The notes: a model not told the origin generated them from the letters alone. A stretch of 39,834 nt of DNA from Oligoflexus sp. (GCA_014378195.1 JACMOC010000064.1:1-39834); one strand, 5' to 3'. Counted from the first letter of the stretch, positions 24,544 through 32,603 are shown. A program made the numbers and translations.

Positions 24544-26049
24544 CTACTTGATAAGCTTGAACCACGCCCTTACGAGCTCAGCAGCAAACCGCACACCAAA
24601 GCCAGTCGCCTCAGTGTCGACGTGAGCGAGTCCCCCTGTGCGATCCGCAGCGGACAAATCAACATGAACCCAGGGCACATCCTTCGCCAAAAAAGACTTC
24701 AAAAAAATCGCGGCCTCGATGTGATCAACACCGCCCGTGAGACGACACTGTTTGGTGTCGGCAATATCGGATTTCAAACATTCGCCATAATCATCGTCGA
24801 GCGGAAAAGGCCAGACGCGCTCGCCCGATACAACGCCGCTTTCGATAATCTGGTTGTGAAAAAGCGGACGATTGGTGAAAACCCCTGAAACGTTAGTCCC
24901 AACCGCACCGACACACGAACCGGTGAGGGTTGCAAAATCCACAATGAGATCAGGCTCATCTTGCGATGCCAAGTATAGAGTATCGGCAAGAACCATACGG
25001 CCTTCCGCATCGGTATGCACAATCTCAATCGTACGACCGCTCATGGCCGTCACGACATCGTTTGGTCGGTAAGCTTTTGCACCCGTAAGGTTATCCGCTA
25101 TCGCGAGATACGCAGTGACAGGAAACGCCCATTTTTCGCGGGCTGCCAGTCGGACCAATGCATAAGCGACAGCGGATCCCGTCATATCCTTGTGCATGGA
25201 GTACATGTGGGCGGCGGCTTTAAGGTTGGTACCGCCCGTATCGAACGTGATGCCTTTGCCGACCAGTGCCAGGCTCTTTTGCGTCTTTTTGTTCTTAGGG
25301 ACGTAAGAGAGTTTCACGATACCGGCATCCAGCTCGTCGCTCGCCTGCACCACGGCAAGGAAAGCACCTGCTTTCATCTGCTGCAGTTTTTTCACGCCGA
25401 AAAATGCGAATGCGAGTCCTTCCGAGGCCGCTTCCTCTTTCAGCCGGGCGACGTAGTTTTTAGGAGTCAGATCATTTCCGGCCAGCATCGCGAGTTCGCG
25501 TACAAGATTGGTGCCATCAGCTTCAGCCATGCTGCGAGCGAGTAACTCGGCACAAGCTTTCGTATCACTCACACGAAAATCAACTAACGGGCTAAATTCC
25601 GCACCTTTCGGTTTCACTCCGTAATGGGGCGCTACAAATTCAGCCACCTTAAGTGCTGCAGCAAAAGCATCCACCCAAAATGATGTCTCGGCAGGCGAAA
25701 GCGCATCGAGATTGATTAATATGCGTCCCGCTTTAAGTTCCTTAAGACCGAGTACTATGTCCTTGGCCAAACCCAAGCGTTTGAAGGTAGAAAAAACCGG
25801 ATCACTCAGGAGCAGTATGGCCCTCTGCATCACGGTCCTGTCGAAGCTCAAAACAGTACCGGCTTCGAGCTTGAGTTCTTTGCGCTTGATGAGCTTCAGA
25901 ACTTCCGTTTGCTCGGCGTGAGAACCCGAAAGAAATGCCTTCCAATCTTTGTTACCTTTCACCCATGAGACCACCGTTACGACGGCATCGTAAGTGCTTT
26001 CCAAATTTTTGGCGGAAGGGGAAACAAGTTTATAACGTTCTTTTGACAT
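24544..26049 (-). CDS. pepA: Leucyl (M17) aminopeptidase
   Basis: Cytosolic two-metal aminopeptidase that releases N-terminal residues from peptides. LVGKGITFDTGGTNLK (metal ligands K and D), then MHKDMTGSA (D), then EIVHTDAEGRMVLADTLYLA (D, E and the catalytic R) are the M17 active-site blocks; HTDAEGR replaces the commoner NTDAEGR. The 501-residue length fits. AGGAGT lies 8 bases before the ATG. It is divergent from the DnaC-like ATPase gene, with only 44 bases between the annotated starts. No terminator was seen before the downstream regulator gene. Confidence 0.93.
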   Translation of the reverse strand: MSKERYKLVSPSAKNLESTYDAVVTVVSWVKGNKDWKAFLSGSHAEQTEVLKLIKRKELKLEAGTVLSFDRTVMQRAILLLSDPVFSTFKRLGLAKDIVLGLKELKAGRILINLDALSPAETSFWVDAFAAALKVAEFVAPHYGVKPKGAEFSPLVDFRVSDTKACAELLARSMAEADGTNLVRELAMLAGNDLTPKNYVARLKEEAASEGLAFAFFGVKKLQQMKAGAFLAVVQASDELDAGIVKLSYVPKNKKTQKSLALVGKGITFDTGGTNLKAAAHMYSMHKDMTGSAVAYALVRLAAREKWAFPVTAYLAIADNLTGAKAYRPNDVVTAMSGRTIEIVHTDAEGRMVLADTLYLASQDEPDLIVDFATLTGSCVGAVGTNVSGVFTNRPLFHNQIIESGVVSGERVWPFPLDDDYGECLKSDIADTKQCRLTGGVDHIEAAIFLKSFLAKDVPWVHVDLSAADRTGGLAHVDTEATGFGVRFAAELVRAWFKLIK

Positions 26050-26093
26050 ATGTTATGACTCCTAACACTCTTTCGTAGGCCGAGGACAGCATC

Positions 26094-27077
26094 TTGGTCT
26101 ATACTCCAACCCGTGCCAACCGATTTTCGTTCGAGGATTTCATGGAACGTCCTGTTCGCTCTCTTAAAACAGAGCTCCACACACCAACGCGGATAGCGAT
26201 CCCGCAACAGCTTGGCTGCGCTCTCGAGCAAAGACAAAGCTGCTGTGACGGTATTGGCTACCGCCTTAAGGCGAATGGCTCTTTGACTCAGGCCGTCATC
26301 TGCGAGTGTGTCATGAAATGCCAGAGCTGCTTTGGTCTCAATCGGCGCATGGTCAATGGCGTGTCCAAACCGTGTCACACCCCAGCCCCGGCTCGCGTTG
26401 CCTCCTTGCTTAACGCGGCCTACTTGCCCGCACGTTATAGTGCTGCAAAGTTAGATTCATTTTCGAATTTTTCCGGCAACGGCCGTGAAGTTGTGAATCG
26501 CGTATCCCAGTGGATGCGAGAGTTTGACATCGAGAATCCAAAGGGCCTCGTTTTGGGCGGTTCGGTCGGTGTTGGCAAAACATTTCTTCTCGTCGCCATT
26601 GCGAAAAACTTCGCCAACAAAGGCATAAGCGTTCGTTTTGTCGATTTTTTTCAACTCCTTCTGGAGCTAAAAGCAGGGTATGCCCGCGATAAAAACGATT
26701 CGACAGTTTTGAATGAAGCCATTGCCGTCGACGTCCTATTTATCGATGAGCTCGGTAAAGGCCGCAACAGCGATTGGGAACTTTCCATTCTCGATCAGCT
26801 GGTCATGGGACGTTATAATCAAAATAAAGTCATCATCACGTCCACGAACTACGATTTCAAACCGAGCGATCGGGTGAATATGTCGAACGGTTCGCTCGAT
26901 GAAAAACGGCCGGGCAATTTCGAACTGGATCGTTTTGAGAGCCTTGAAGCCCGTATCGGCTCACGCATTTATTCTCGGCTTGTCGAAACGTCTGATCTCA
27001 TTGAGTTGACTGGCGAAGATTATCGCAAAAGAAATCTCGCGGAAAAAATTCAACCTTCGCGCGGCGTCAGGAGATAG
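26094..27077 (+). CDS. DnaC/IstB-like AAA+ ATPase with N-terminal zinc cluster
   Basis: Candidate replicative helicase loader (DnaC/DnaI type). Residues 50-79 hold a cysteine cluster, CCDGIGYRL then ICECVMKCQSC, likely a zinc site. The AAA+ core has Walker A GGSVGVGKT (155-163), Walker B VLFIDELGKG (214-223) and sensor 1 VIITSTNYD. ISVRFVDFFQLLLELK matches the helix after the P-loop in DnaC. The start is uncertain: TTG 26094 has AGGA upstream, while ATG 26142 has GAGG at 5 bases. A coupled second gene follows after 3 bases and appears to be a P-loop-less paralogue. An IstB transposon helper is a less likely alternative, because no transposase is adjacent. Confidence 0.85.
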   Translation: MVYTPTRANRFSFEDFMERPVRSLKTELHTPTRIAIPQQLGCALEQRQSCCDGIGYRLKANGSLTQAVICECVMKCQSCFGLNRRMVNGVSKPCHTPAPARVASLLNAAYLPARYSAAKLDSFSNFSGNGREVVNRVSQWMREFDIENPKGLVLGGSVGVGKTFLLVAIAKNFANKGISVRFVDFFQLLLELKAGYARDKNDSTVLNEAIAVDVLFIDELGKGRNSDWELSILDQLVMGRYNQNKVIITSTNYDFKPSDRVNMSNGSLDEKRPGNFELDRFESLEARIGSRIYSRLVETSDLIELTGEDYRKRNLAEKIQPSRGVRR

Positions 27078-27080
27078 CCT

Positions 27081-27863
27081 TTGAGTCAGGGCAGCTGTGT
27101 ACTCCACAATTTGGACAATCCTCTGCTCGCTGGCGTTTCGCTCGGCCTGGCTTTTACCAAAGAGCAAACTCTGAGCCTAAGTCCCCAGATGTTTCCCTGC
27201 TGCAAAGGCAACGGATTTGCCTGGGACTCGAGAAGCTATGGGTATCACGCGTGCAACCTCAAAGCGCGATTGTTTCGTTTGCAAGATATTTTGAATCGCT
27301 ATACGCGCACTTTTCCCAGTACGACTCGTTTTCCTTATCAAGTGACTCCGGCTTGGTCGCATCAGGTTCTTCAGGAACTGGCCGCCGTATTTCGACACGA
27401 TCGTCCTCCCGCTTCCATAAGTTATACAACACAGCGTAACCAGCCTTCGATGCTCTGGACGAAGGCGTTTGCCGCAGTCTGGCGATTCGGAATGGACGTC
27501 CGCATCGCGCGCCTGACAGATTTCAACCCGGTAGAACTTGCGACTTTGACGGCTGGCACCGACAAACCTTTTGCGATATTTATCGATCAGGTCGATAAGC
27601 TCTGGGATCCGGGTATAGTTGAGGCCGTTGAATATGTCGTTCAGCAGGCTTATAACGCTCAGGCTTTTCTCTGGATAGAATTTGTCCATGATCAATCGAC
27701 GGGACCCGATGAATCGGACGGAACCGTCCGCGGAAATATCGCGCGAAAACTCCAAAAACTAAAAGACAAACATCCGCTGGATCTTTTGAGCCGTGATTGC
27801 CTATCGCGGCTTCAGGGACTCAGTGGAATCAAACATCATTCCGGGAATGCGCCGAATGCTTGA
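27081..27863 (+). CDS. Probable degenerate paralogue of the upstream DnaC-like ATPase
   Basis: A 260-residue protein of no named family. Read beside its upstream neighbour it shows the same plan. CCKGNGFAWDSRSYGYHAC (40-58) matches the neighbour's CC-x-G-x-G-Y...C zinc-type cluster. TTQRNQPSM (116-124) sits where the neighbour has Walker A, followed by a similar helix and strand (AFAAVWRFGMDVRIARLTDF). AIFIDQVDKLW (165-175) matches Walker B, with Gln for the catalytic Glu. The P-loop Gly-Lys-Thr is gone, so ATP hydrolysis is unlikely. The TTG start has AGGAG overlapping the upstream stop, so translation is probably coupled. Its 3' end overlaps the hemJ start by 8 bases. Paralogy is judged by eye. 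Confidence 0.6.
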   Translation: MSQGSCVLHNLDNPLLAGVSLGLAFTKEQTLSLSPQMFPCCKGNGFAWDSRSYGYHACNLKARLFRLQDILNRYTRTFPSTTRFPYQVTPAWSHQVLQELAAVFRHDRPPASISYTTQRNQPSMLWTKAFAAVWRFGMDVRIARLTDFNPVELATLTAGTDKPFAIFIDQVDKLWDPGIVEAVEYVVQQAYNAQAFLWIEFVHDQSTGPDESDGTVRGNIARKLQKLKDKHPLDLLSRDCLSRLQGLSGIKHHSGNAPNA

Positions 27864-28308
27864 ATTTCTCCTTGCCCACTACCGCGGAATCTTAGCCTTT
27901 CACGTTGTCGCAATAATTAGCTGGATGGCGGGTATCCTCTATCTCTACCGCCTGCTCATCTACGCAAGCGAACGTCGTGCTGAACATGAAAAGATCGAGG
28001 ATCTTTTGCAGACGATGACGCGGCGCCTGTGGAAAGCCATCACTCTGCCGGCGATGATTGCAGCTTGGGCGGCAGGGCTATCTATGGTTTCAGCCAATCC
28101 AAGCTTGTTTACCATGGGCTGGTTCCACGTGAAGTTTTTCTGCGTGATACTCTTGACCATCAGCACGATCTACGCAGGTTTTCTCGTCAAAAAAGTACAG
28201 GCCCGCGAAAGCCTGCCAACAGGAAAAGCACTTCGTTATCTCAACGAAGTGCCTACGCTATTGATGATAATAATTGTGATTGTGGTGATCACGCATCCCT
28301 GGGCTTAG
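27856..28308 (+). CDS. hemJ: HemJ, protoporphyrinogen oxidase
   Basis: Inner-membrane enzyme that oxidises protoporphyrinogen IX to protoporphyrin IX in heme synthesis. The 150-residue chain has four hydrophobic helices. FHVVAIISWMAGILYLYRLLIY carries the conserved His and the WxAGxxYLxR block; LWKAITLPAMIAAWAAG, the WFHVKFFCVILL helix with its His-Val-Lys, and LNEVPTLLMIIIVIVVI follow in the usual order. ATG 27856 overlaps the upstream stop by 8 bases, which suggests coupling; ATG 27847 is an alternative. Its stop overlaps the stop of a convergent small gene by 3 bases. Confidence 0.92.
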   Translation: MLEFLLAHYRGILAFHVVAIISWMAGILYLYRLLIYASERRAEHEKIEDLLQTMTRRLWKAITLPAMIAAWAAGLSMVSANPSLFTMGWFHVKFFCVILLTISTIYAGFLVKKVQARESLPTGKALRYLNEVPTLLMIIIVIVVITHPWA

Positions 28309-28558
28309 GGACCGAATTCCAGCGTCCACCAGTCGGCTATGAGATCGCAGTGGAGCACGCTGCATCGAGTGGTCCGAGGATGTCCCATTTTTTTCAGGGT
28401 TTCCGAGAGGTAGTTATTGTCCTTCGTCCACACGCCCACGCTGTTTTCTTTCAAAAACGAACTCCAAAGGTTTTCGTGAGTGAACCGGGCTTTGCACCAC
28501 AGTGGGCAACAAGCACGCTGAGAGCGATTAAACTCATGATTTTCAAAAGCGTCTTCAC
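28305..28558 (-). pseudogene. Small exported or lipoprotein-like gene, needs a -1 frameshift at T5-TGA
   Basis: From GTG 28558 the frame gives VKTLLKIMSLIALSVLVAHC then GAKPGSLTKTFGVRF and stops at TGA 28453-28451. The start looks like a signal peptide with Cys20, though His before the Cys is unusual for a lipobox. The stop follows a run of five T (28457-28453 shares its last T with TGA). Slipping back one base gives LKENSVGVWTKDNNYLSETL and continues to a stop at 28305, for about 84 residues. Either a frameshift mutation, a sequencing error or programmed slippage would explain it. The final stop overlaps the hemJ stop by 3 bases, which favours a once-real gene. Function unknown. Confidence 0.4.
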
Positions 28559-28562
28559 ACAA

Positions 28563-28942
28563 CTCACTTTTCGTAAAATAAGATCTATAGGTTTCGGCAA
28601 AAAAGATGATGCCTTTACCTCTTTTAGTAATCCGACGTTAAAGCAAATCCTTCTCGACGCTTAAGCCTCAGATCGCTGGTGATTTTAGCTGTCTCCCTTT
28701 GGGGCCAAACGAGAGCCATGAGACCTCAGGCGTGATAAAGCGACAGAAAGGTCTAAAAAAAACGTCTCAACGGAAATTTTCTAATCGATTCTTCACAACG
28801 AAAGGGTTTAAATTAATCGTGAGAGCAAAAGAATGTGACGTCACCATTTATGAGCTCGGACTTTAGGAATGATCGAACTCTTTACCTTTTGTTGAGGTGA
28901 AGAGTACATAGAGAAGTCTTAAAAAAATGGGAGACGTTGCAG
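28563..28942. other. Intergenic region upstream of hpf
   Basis: About 380 bases without a convincing gene. It must hold promoters for hpf (plus) and for the small minus-strand gene, but no strong -35/-10 pair was seen. It contains the 10-bp palindrome GTGACGTCAC at 28835-28844 and the inverted pair AGACCT/AGGTCT near 28720-28755. Confidence 0.5.
28835..28844. promoter_or_regulatory. Palindrome GTGACGTCAC
   Basis: A perfect 10-bp palindrome about 100 bases upstream of the hpf start. It could be an operator; chance occurrence is also possible. Confidence 0.2.
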
Positions 28943-29359
28943 ATGATGTTCCAGTTTTATTTCAAGAAAATGGGCATTTCCGATACTTTAAAACAGCTTT
29001 CTCAAAGAAAACTATCGGATTTGGTGGAACGATTCGTAGGGGCCAATGGTTTAGTCCGCATCACATTTCAAACGGAGAAAAACCAGCAACGCGTTTTGTG
29101 TTTACTTCAGGGACACAACGGACAAAATTTCAGGGCATCGGCTTCCAGTGATAATATGTACGCAAATCTTGATGCAGTGGCTCACAAACTCGAGACCCAA
29201 CTGCAGCGCGTAAAAACGAGGGGCAGCCGCTATAAATCACGATTGACCGCGACCCGTTTAAGGCTCGCAAGTTCTGCCGACAACCCGGATTGGGAAGCTG
29301 ATACCACCTTAAATTCTTGGGATGACGAAAACGAACCGCTTCTGAGACACCTTCACTGA
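28943..29359 (+). CDS. hpf: Ribosome hibernation promoting factor (HPF/RaiA family)
   Basis: Binds the small ribosomal subunit and stalls ribosomes in stationary phase. The N-terminal MMFQFYFKKMGISDTLKQL matches the first strand and helix of the family. The 'h..hG..l.a.as..dmyaaID.a..kLe.Ql.r.K.r' block is clear: LQGHNGQNFRASASSDNMYA then NLDAVAHKLETQLQRVKTR. The C-terminal 40 residues are acidic and do not form the long-HPF dimerisation domain, so this is a short form of 138 residues. ATG 28943 is used, with GGGAG 9 bases upstream; TTG 28937 is too close to it. A terminator follows. Confidence 0.85.
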   Translation: MMFQFYFKKMGISDTLKQLSQRKLSDLVERFVGANGLVRITFQTEKNQQRVLCLLQGHNGQNFRASASSDNMYANLDAVAHKLETQLQRVKTRGSRYKSRLTATRLRLASSADNPDWEADTTLNSWDDENEPLLRHLH

Positions 29360-29366
29360 TTTCAGA

Positions 29367-29394
29367 CCCCAGCGCCAAGCTGGGGTTTTTCTTT
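29367..29394 (+). terminator. Terminator of hpf
   Basis: CCCCAGC-gccaa-GCTGGGG followed by TTTTTCTTT, 8 bases after the hpf stop. Confidence 0.92.
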
Positions 29395-29500
29395 GATATC
29401 AGAGTCCTACGTCAAGTAACATAGCGGGAGGTCCCGAATTTTTTAAATGGTTTCGATGTTTTGCCGATACCTAGGGCATATATAAAAAGTGAGCAAGACC

Positions 29501-30460
29501 ATGGCTGCAAAAGAAAAACTCGGAAAAGTCCTTATCGTTGCTGGAACAGCCGACGCGATGATGAATTATCAGTTGCAACTCTCCGGTTATACAACAGAAA
29601 CAGCCCTAAATGCAGAAGCCGCCACGGATTTGCTTGATGATCTCGAACCTGACGTCATAATTATTGACGAAAAACTGCCCGGTGTTTCGGGGATCGAGCT
29701 CGCTCAATGGATACGAACCGATCAGGCCGCCCCCCATTACTACAGCATCCTCATCGTGACTCACGGTAAAAACCGTGACTTGATGGATATAATGAAACAA
29801 TCTGGAGCTGATTCCGCGTGTCACTACGACCAAACCCGCGCTGAACTTTCGGCTCGAGTTGACCTCCTGCTCAAACTCAAACGAGTAAACGACAAAGCCA
29901 ACTCTCTGATCATCAAGTTGAGTCACACGAAAGAGACGATACGCGATCTAGAGGACCAGGACAGTATCACGCGACTTTACAATATCTCCTATATCGCTAC
30001 GCGCCTTGAAAAAGAGCTTCGCCATGCCGAACGTTTTCAACTGCATCTCTCATTTATGATTGTGTCCATCGAGGGGTTTTACAACCTCACTTACGGCAAG
30101 GGTCCTAACTATTCGATCAAACTCCTGCAGCAGGTCGGCAATGACTTGATACATCTCACCCGTGCCGATGATATCGTCGGTCGGAGTTGGGGCGGTGATT
30201 TCTATATTATTCTTCCGGAAACGAAGCCCGAGGGTGCGGAGAATTTAAAGATTCGCATGACATCGCATGTCCAGGAACAAACCTACGGGCTCGACGGTGA
30301 TAAGGTAACGATTGAATTCAACTTTGGTATCACGACCGTCACAGGAGAAGTCCACGCGCAAATGGGGATGAAAGAGATACTCACTCAAGCCGAAGACGCT
30401 CTTAAATCGAGCTTACTGCTCAAAGCGTCACGCAAAATGGTCAAGATCGCAAACTCGTAA
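29501..30460 (+). CDS. Response-regulator/GGDEF protein with degenerate active sites
   Basis: A 319-residue REC-GGDEF protein. REC domain, residues 8-125: the phospho-acceptor Asp56 is present (DVIIIDEKLPG), but the usual acidic pair after strand 1 is missing (VLIVAGTADA) and the conserved C-terminal KP is replaced. A helical linker at 125-152 follows. The GGDEF domain begins DSITRLYNISYI; its signature reads WGGDF (230-234) where GGDEF is expected, and the metal-binding Asp of 'DIDxF' is Ser189 (VSIEGF). Both changes argue against diguanylate cyclase activity; it may be a c-di-GMP or protein-interaction module. The ATG 29501 is preferred; GTG 29489 is in frame. The stop is 1 base from that of the convergent barrel gene. 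Confidence 0.85.
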   Translation: MAAKEKLGKVLIVAGTADAMMNYQLQLSGYTTETALNAEAATDLLDDLEPDVIIIDEKLPGVSGIELAQWIRTDQAAPHYYSILIVTHGKNRDLMDIMKQSGADSACHYDQTRAELSARVDLLLKLKRVNDKANSLIIKLSHTKETIRDLEDQDSITRLYNISYIATRLEKELRHAERFQLHLSFMIVSIEGFYNLTYGKGPNYSIKLLQQVGNDLIHLTRADDIVGRSWGGDFYIILPETKPEGAENLKIRMTSHVQEQTYGLDGDKVTIEFNFGITTVTGEVHAQMGMKEILTQAEDALKSSLLLKASRKMVKIANS

Positions 30461-30461
30461 A

Positions 30462-31259
30462 TCAGAGGGCAATACTCCACCCAAGCCTTAGCTCAAGATT
30501 GCTCATCATCAAAGGCCCGCTTAATTCCCACTTGACATTTTTACGAGCCTCGCTCGAGTTGTTAGTAAAACTCTTCTGTAAAAAAGTCGAACCGCTGATG
30601 TTGAAAATATTGTAATCCAGAAAAAGCCCATTCGAAAAAATCCACATAAGACCAATATTACCGCCCATGCTAATCCCTGTGATATCAAAACGGGAATTGA
30701 GCGATGATGTCAGTGTGTCGTTGATGTCATCATATCCACGCGGCCTTATGCTTCCGCCCCATCGCGCGAGACCTGCGAAGGGTTCCAGATAAAGAGGCCC
30801 AAAACCAAGTACGAACCAACGGGCTGCATAATAAGCGCTTTGCGCGTTGGTTTTGACGAGATAATTGCGTTCGCGATAATTATTGGAATAATCAAAATTG
30901 CCTGCCCCCAGGCTAAAGGTCTGAATCACATCCCATTGTTTCCAAAGAATACTCGCGCCGTATTTGGACCAGGGCATGACAGGTCCAATATTCAGGGCAA
31001 TACCGCCATTGAATTGGGCCTGACGTTCTTTTTGGGAATATTCAAGAGGATCGCCGCTGTCATACTCGAGCTCGGCCTCGTCAGGCGTTAGGCCGTCAGA
31101 GGAGAGAGGCGACAGGGGACTGACTGCAGCCGCGCCGGGTAAAGTTGTGTGAGGAAGGCTGCTTTTAGCAGTCGGGTTTTGAGCAAGTAAGCTCACTATC
31201 ATCGCAGTCGTAGCCAGCACAGAAGACCTCCGTTCCACTCTTCGTCTCAAGCTACGCAT
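30462..31259 (-). CDS. Outer-membrane beta-barrel protein
   Basis: Predicted exported barrel of up to 265 residues. A basic N-terminus (MRSLRRRVERRSS) and hydrophobic core (VLATTAMIVSLLA) form the signal peptide, then a Ser/Pro linker and an acidic patch (GLTPDEAELEYDSGD). The rest shows alternating strand patterns (YYAARWFVLGFGPLYLEPF, GISMGGNIGLMWIFSNGLFL) and ends LELRLGWSIAL. ATG 31259 has no clear Shine-Dalgarno; GTG 31220 has GGAGG at 6 bases but would lose the basic residues of the signal peptide. It lies 43 bases after the HD-GYP gene on the same strand, perhaps in an operon. Not assigned to a named family. Confidence 0.7.
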   Translation of the reverse strand: MRSLRRRVERRSSVLATTAMIVSLLAQNPTAKSSLPHTTLPGAAAVSPLSPLSSDGLTPDEAELEYDSGDPLEYSQKERQAQFNGGIALNIGPVMPWSKYGASILWKQWDVIQTFSLGAGNFDYSNNYRERNYLVKTNAQSAYYAARWFVLGFGPLYLEPFAGLARWGGSIRPRGYDDINDTLTSSLNSRFDITGISMGGNIGLMWIFSNGLFLDYNIFNISGSTFLQKSFTNNSSEARKNVKWELSGPLMMSNLELRLGWSIAL

Positions 31260-31302
31260 TTTAGACGAAAGTATAGAAGGCGCAACGGACTTCTGTAAGC
31301 GC

Positions 31303-32259
31303 TTATGAGGCTTTTTGATCCTGCTGGGTCGTTTCGAGTCCTATAAGGCGCGCCAGTGAAGCAAAAAGAGAGCTATCCAGGAAGGGCGCTAGTGTTGTTG
31401 TCATCAGTTCATACGCGTCTTTCGCAGAGTGGGCTGCCTGATAAGGCCTTGGTGTGACGAGGGCTGCAAATACTTCTGCAAAACTCAGGACACGAACCTC
31501 GAGCGTGAGGTCCTTCTTTTTAAAGCGATGGGGATACCCTTCCCCATCCGGTCGTTCGTGATGGTGGAGAACCATATCGATGACCGTAGGCGAAAGGCCA
31601 AGGTTTTTCAGGAGCTCTACGCCGTCCTCAGGATGCTTGCGCACCTGTTTCCATTCTTCCGGTTTCAGCGGGCCTCGGCGGTTGAGTACGGACGGGGACA
31701 TGTAGAGATTTCCGATGTCATGAAGCACCGCACCGAGTGCCACATCCCAGAGTTTCACGTCATCGCTGAGGGTCACAGCATAGGCAGCAGTGCGCATGCA
31801 GTGATAGAAGGTGTAAGGGTCGTGTTCAGCCATTTGCTCGAGCAGACTGCGTATCCGGGGCTGCTGGTAGAGAAACCGCGAGAGAGCGGTGGCCATGGCC
31901 TTAAAAACGGGTGCCTGGTTCTCTATAAGGGGAAAGGCGTAACGAGCTTTGATAAATTCGGAGATACCGTCGGCGATCACGAGAGAAAAGCCTTCGGTGT
32001 TCATCACCGGCCTTTCGGTTGTAGCTTCGAGATGGTCTTGAACCTCTCCGAGTTTTGACGATTCAAAAAAGACCACGAATTGACTGCTTTGCAGAAGGTC
32101 GACTTTTTCGGCCGTGCTCCATTGATGTCTGCCTTTAGTGTAAGGCACCATTTCGCCATCGTATTCGAGGAACAGATCGAAATAGGTGATCTCGTTGGGA
32201 AGCTCGCAGACGCGTAGGGCTTTGAATTTGGACGGGTTGTAGCTCGAATGTTTGGTCAT
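31303..32259 (-). CDS. HD-GYP domain protein, probable cyclic-di-GMP phosphodiesterase
   Basis: A 318-residue protein. The N-terminal 120 residues have no named domain and no REC motif. The HD-GYP domain has HCMRTAAYAV, the HDIGN motif (H180, D181), RKHPEDGVELL, and HHHERPDGEGYP (232-243), which matches the HHExxDGxGYP signature. Metal ligands are therefore present, unlike in the nearby GGDEF protein. ATG 32259 has GGGAGG 7 bases upstream; the TTG at 32274 lies over that site. It likely breaks c-di-GMP to pGpG or GMP; activity is inferred. The barrel gene 43 bases downstream may be cotranscribed. Confidence 0.88.
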   Translation of the reverse strand: MTKHSSYNPSKFKALRVCELPNEITYFDLFLEYDGEMVPYTKGRHQWSTAEKVDLLQSSQFVVFFESSKLGEVQDHLEATTERPVMNTEGFSLVIADGISEFIKARYAFPLIENQAPVFKAMATALSRFLYQQPRIRSLLEQMAEHDPYTFYHCMRTAAYAVTLSDDVKLWDVALGAVLHDIGNLYMSPSVLNRRGPLKPEEWKQVRKHPEDGVELLKNLGLSPTVIDMVLHHHERPDGEGYPHRFKKKDLTLEVRVLSFAEVFAALVTPRPYQAAHSAKDAYELMTTTLAPFLDSSLFASLARLIGLETTQQDQKAS

Positions 32260-32387
32260 CGGCGTGCCTCCCAACCGAAACGCGGGTTCGGCTGCTCTCT
32301 TTCATTTATCGGTCACTTTGGCAATCTTCATAAGTAAAAATATGCGTTAAACCCATTCTTCTCGGAGTCATTCCCTATAATTTCCGC

Positions 32388-32414
32388 TTGTCATAGTCCG
32401 GTTCGCCATATACT
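32388..32414 (+). promoter_or_regulatory. Possible promoter of tRNA-Leu
   Basis: TTGTCA (32388-32393) and TATACT (32409-32414) each match consensus at five of six bases, but the spacer is only 15. The start would lie about 85 bases before the tRNA. The rest of 32275-32507 holds the HD-GYP gene's 5' region and nothing else seen. Confidence 0.3.
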
Positions 32415-32507
32415 TTACAGATCTTCAGGGAACTTCAGATAAGCCTAAGTCATTTCCATGACTTGTCCTTAGGGATGCGAGTCTGATCTCTGGTAAGAAT
32501 TGCTGAT

Positions 32508-32594
32508 GCTCTCATGGTGGAATCGGTAGACACACAAGACTTAAAATCTTGCGACCGTAAGGTCGTGCCAGTTCAAGTCTGGCTGGGAGCACCA
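32508..32594 (+). tRNA. tRNA-Leu (anticodon UAA), with encoded CCA
   Basis: Acceptor arms GCTCTCA and TGGGAGC pair with one G-U. The anticodon stem CAAGA/TCTTG encloses the loop CTTAAAA, anticodon TAA, reading UUA. The long variable arm CGACC-gtaa-GGTCG marks a class II tRNA such as Leu. The T arm is CCAGTTCAAGTCTGG. CCA is encoded at 32592-32594. Confidence 0.96.
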
Positions 32595-32603
32595 CTTCAA
32601 ATG

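Noticed and set aside
26094..27077. IstB helper of an IS21 element
   Set aside because: No IstA-type transposase or IS21 ends are adjacent; the gene is in an operon with hemJ and carries a cysteine cluster not typical of IstB.
28029..28664. 211-codon plus-strand frame overlapping hemJ and the intergenic region
   Set aside because: Begins inside hemJ in another frame, gives a His/Arg-rich unstructured product, and conflicts with the frame of the convergent small gene.
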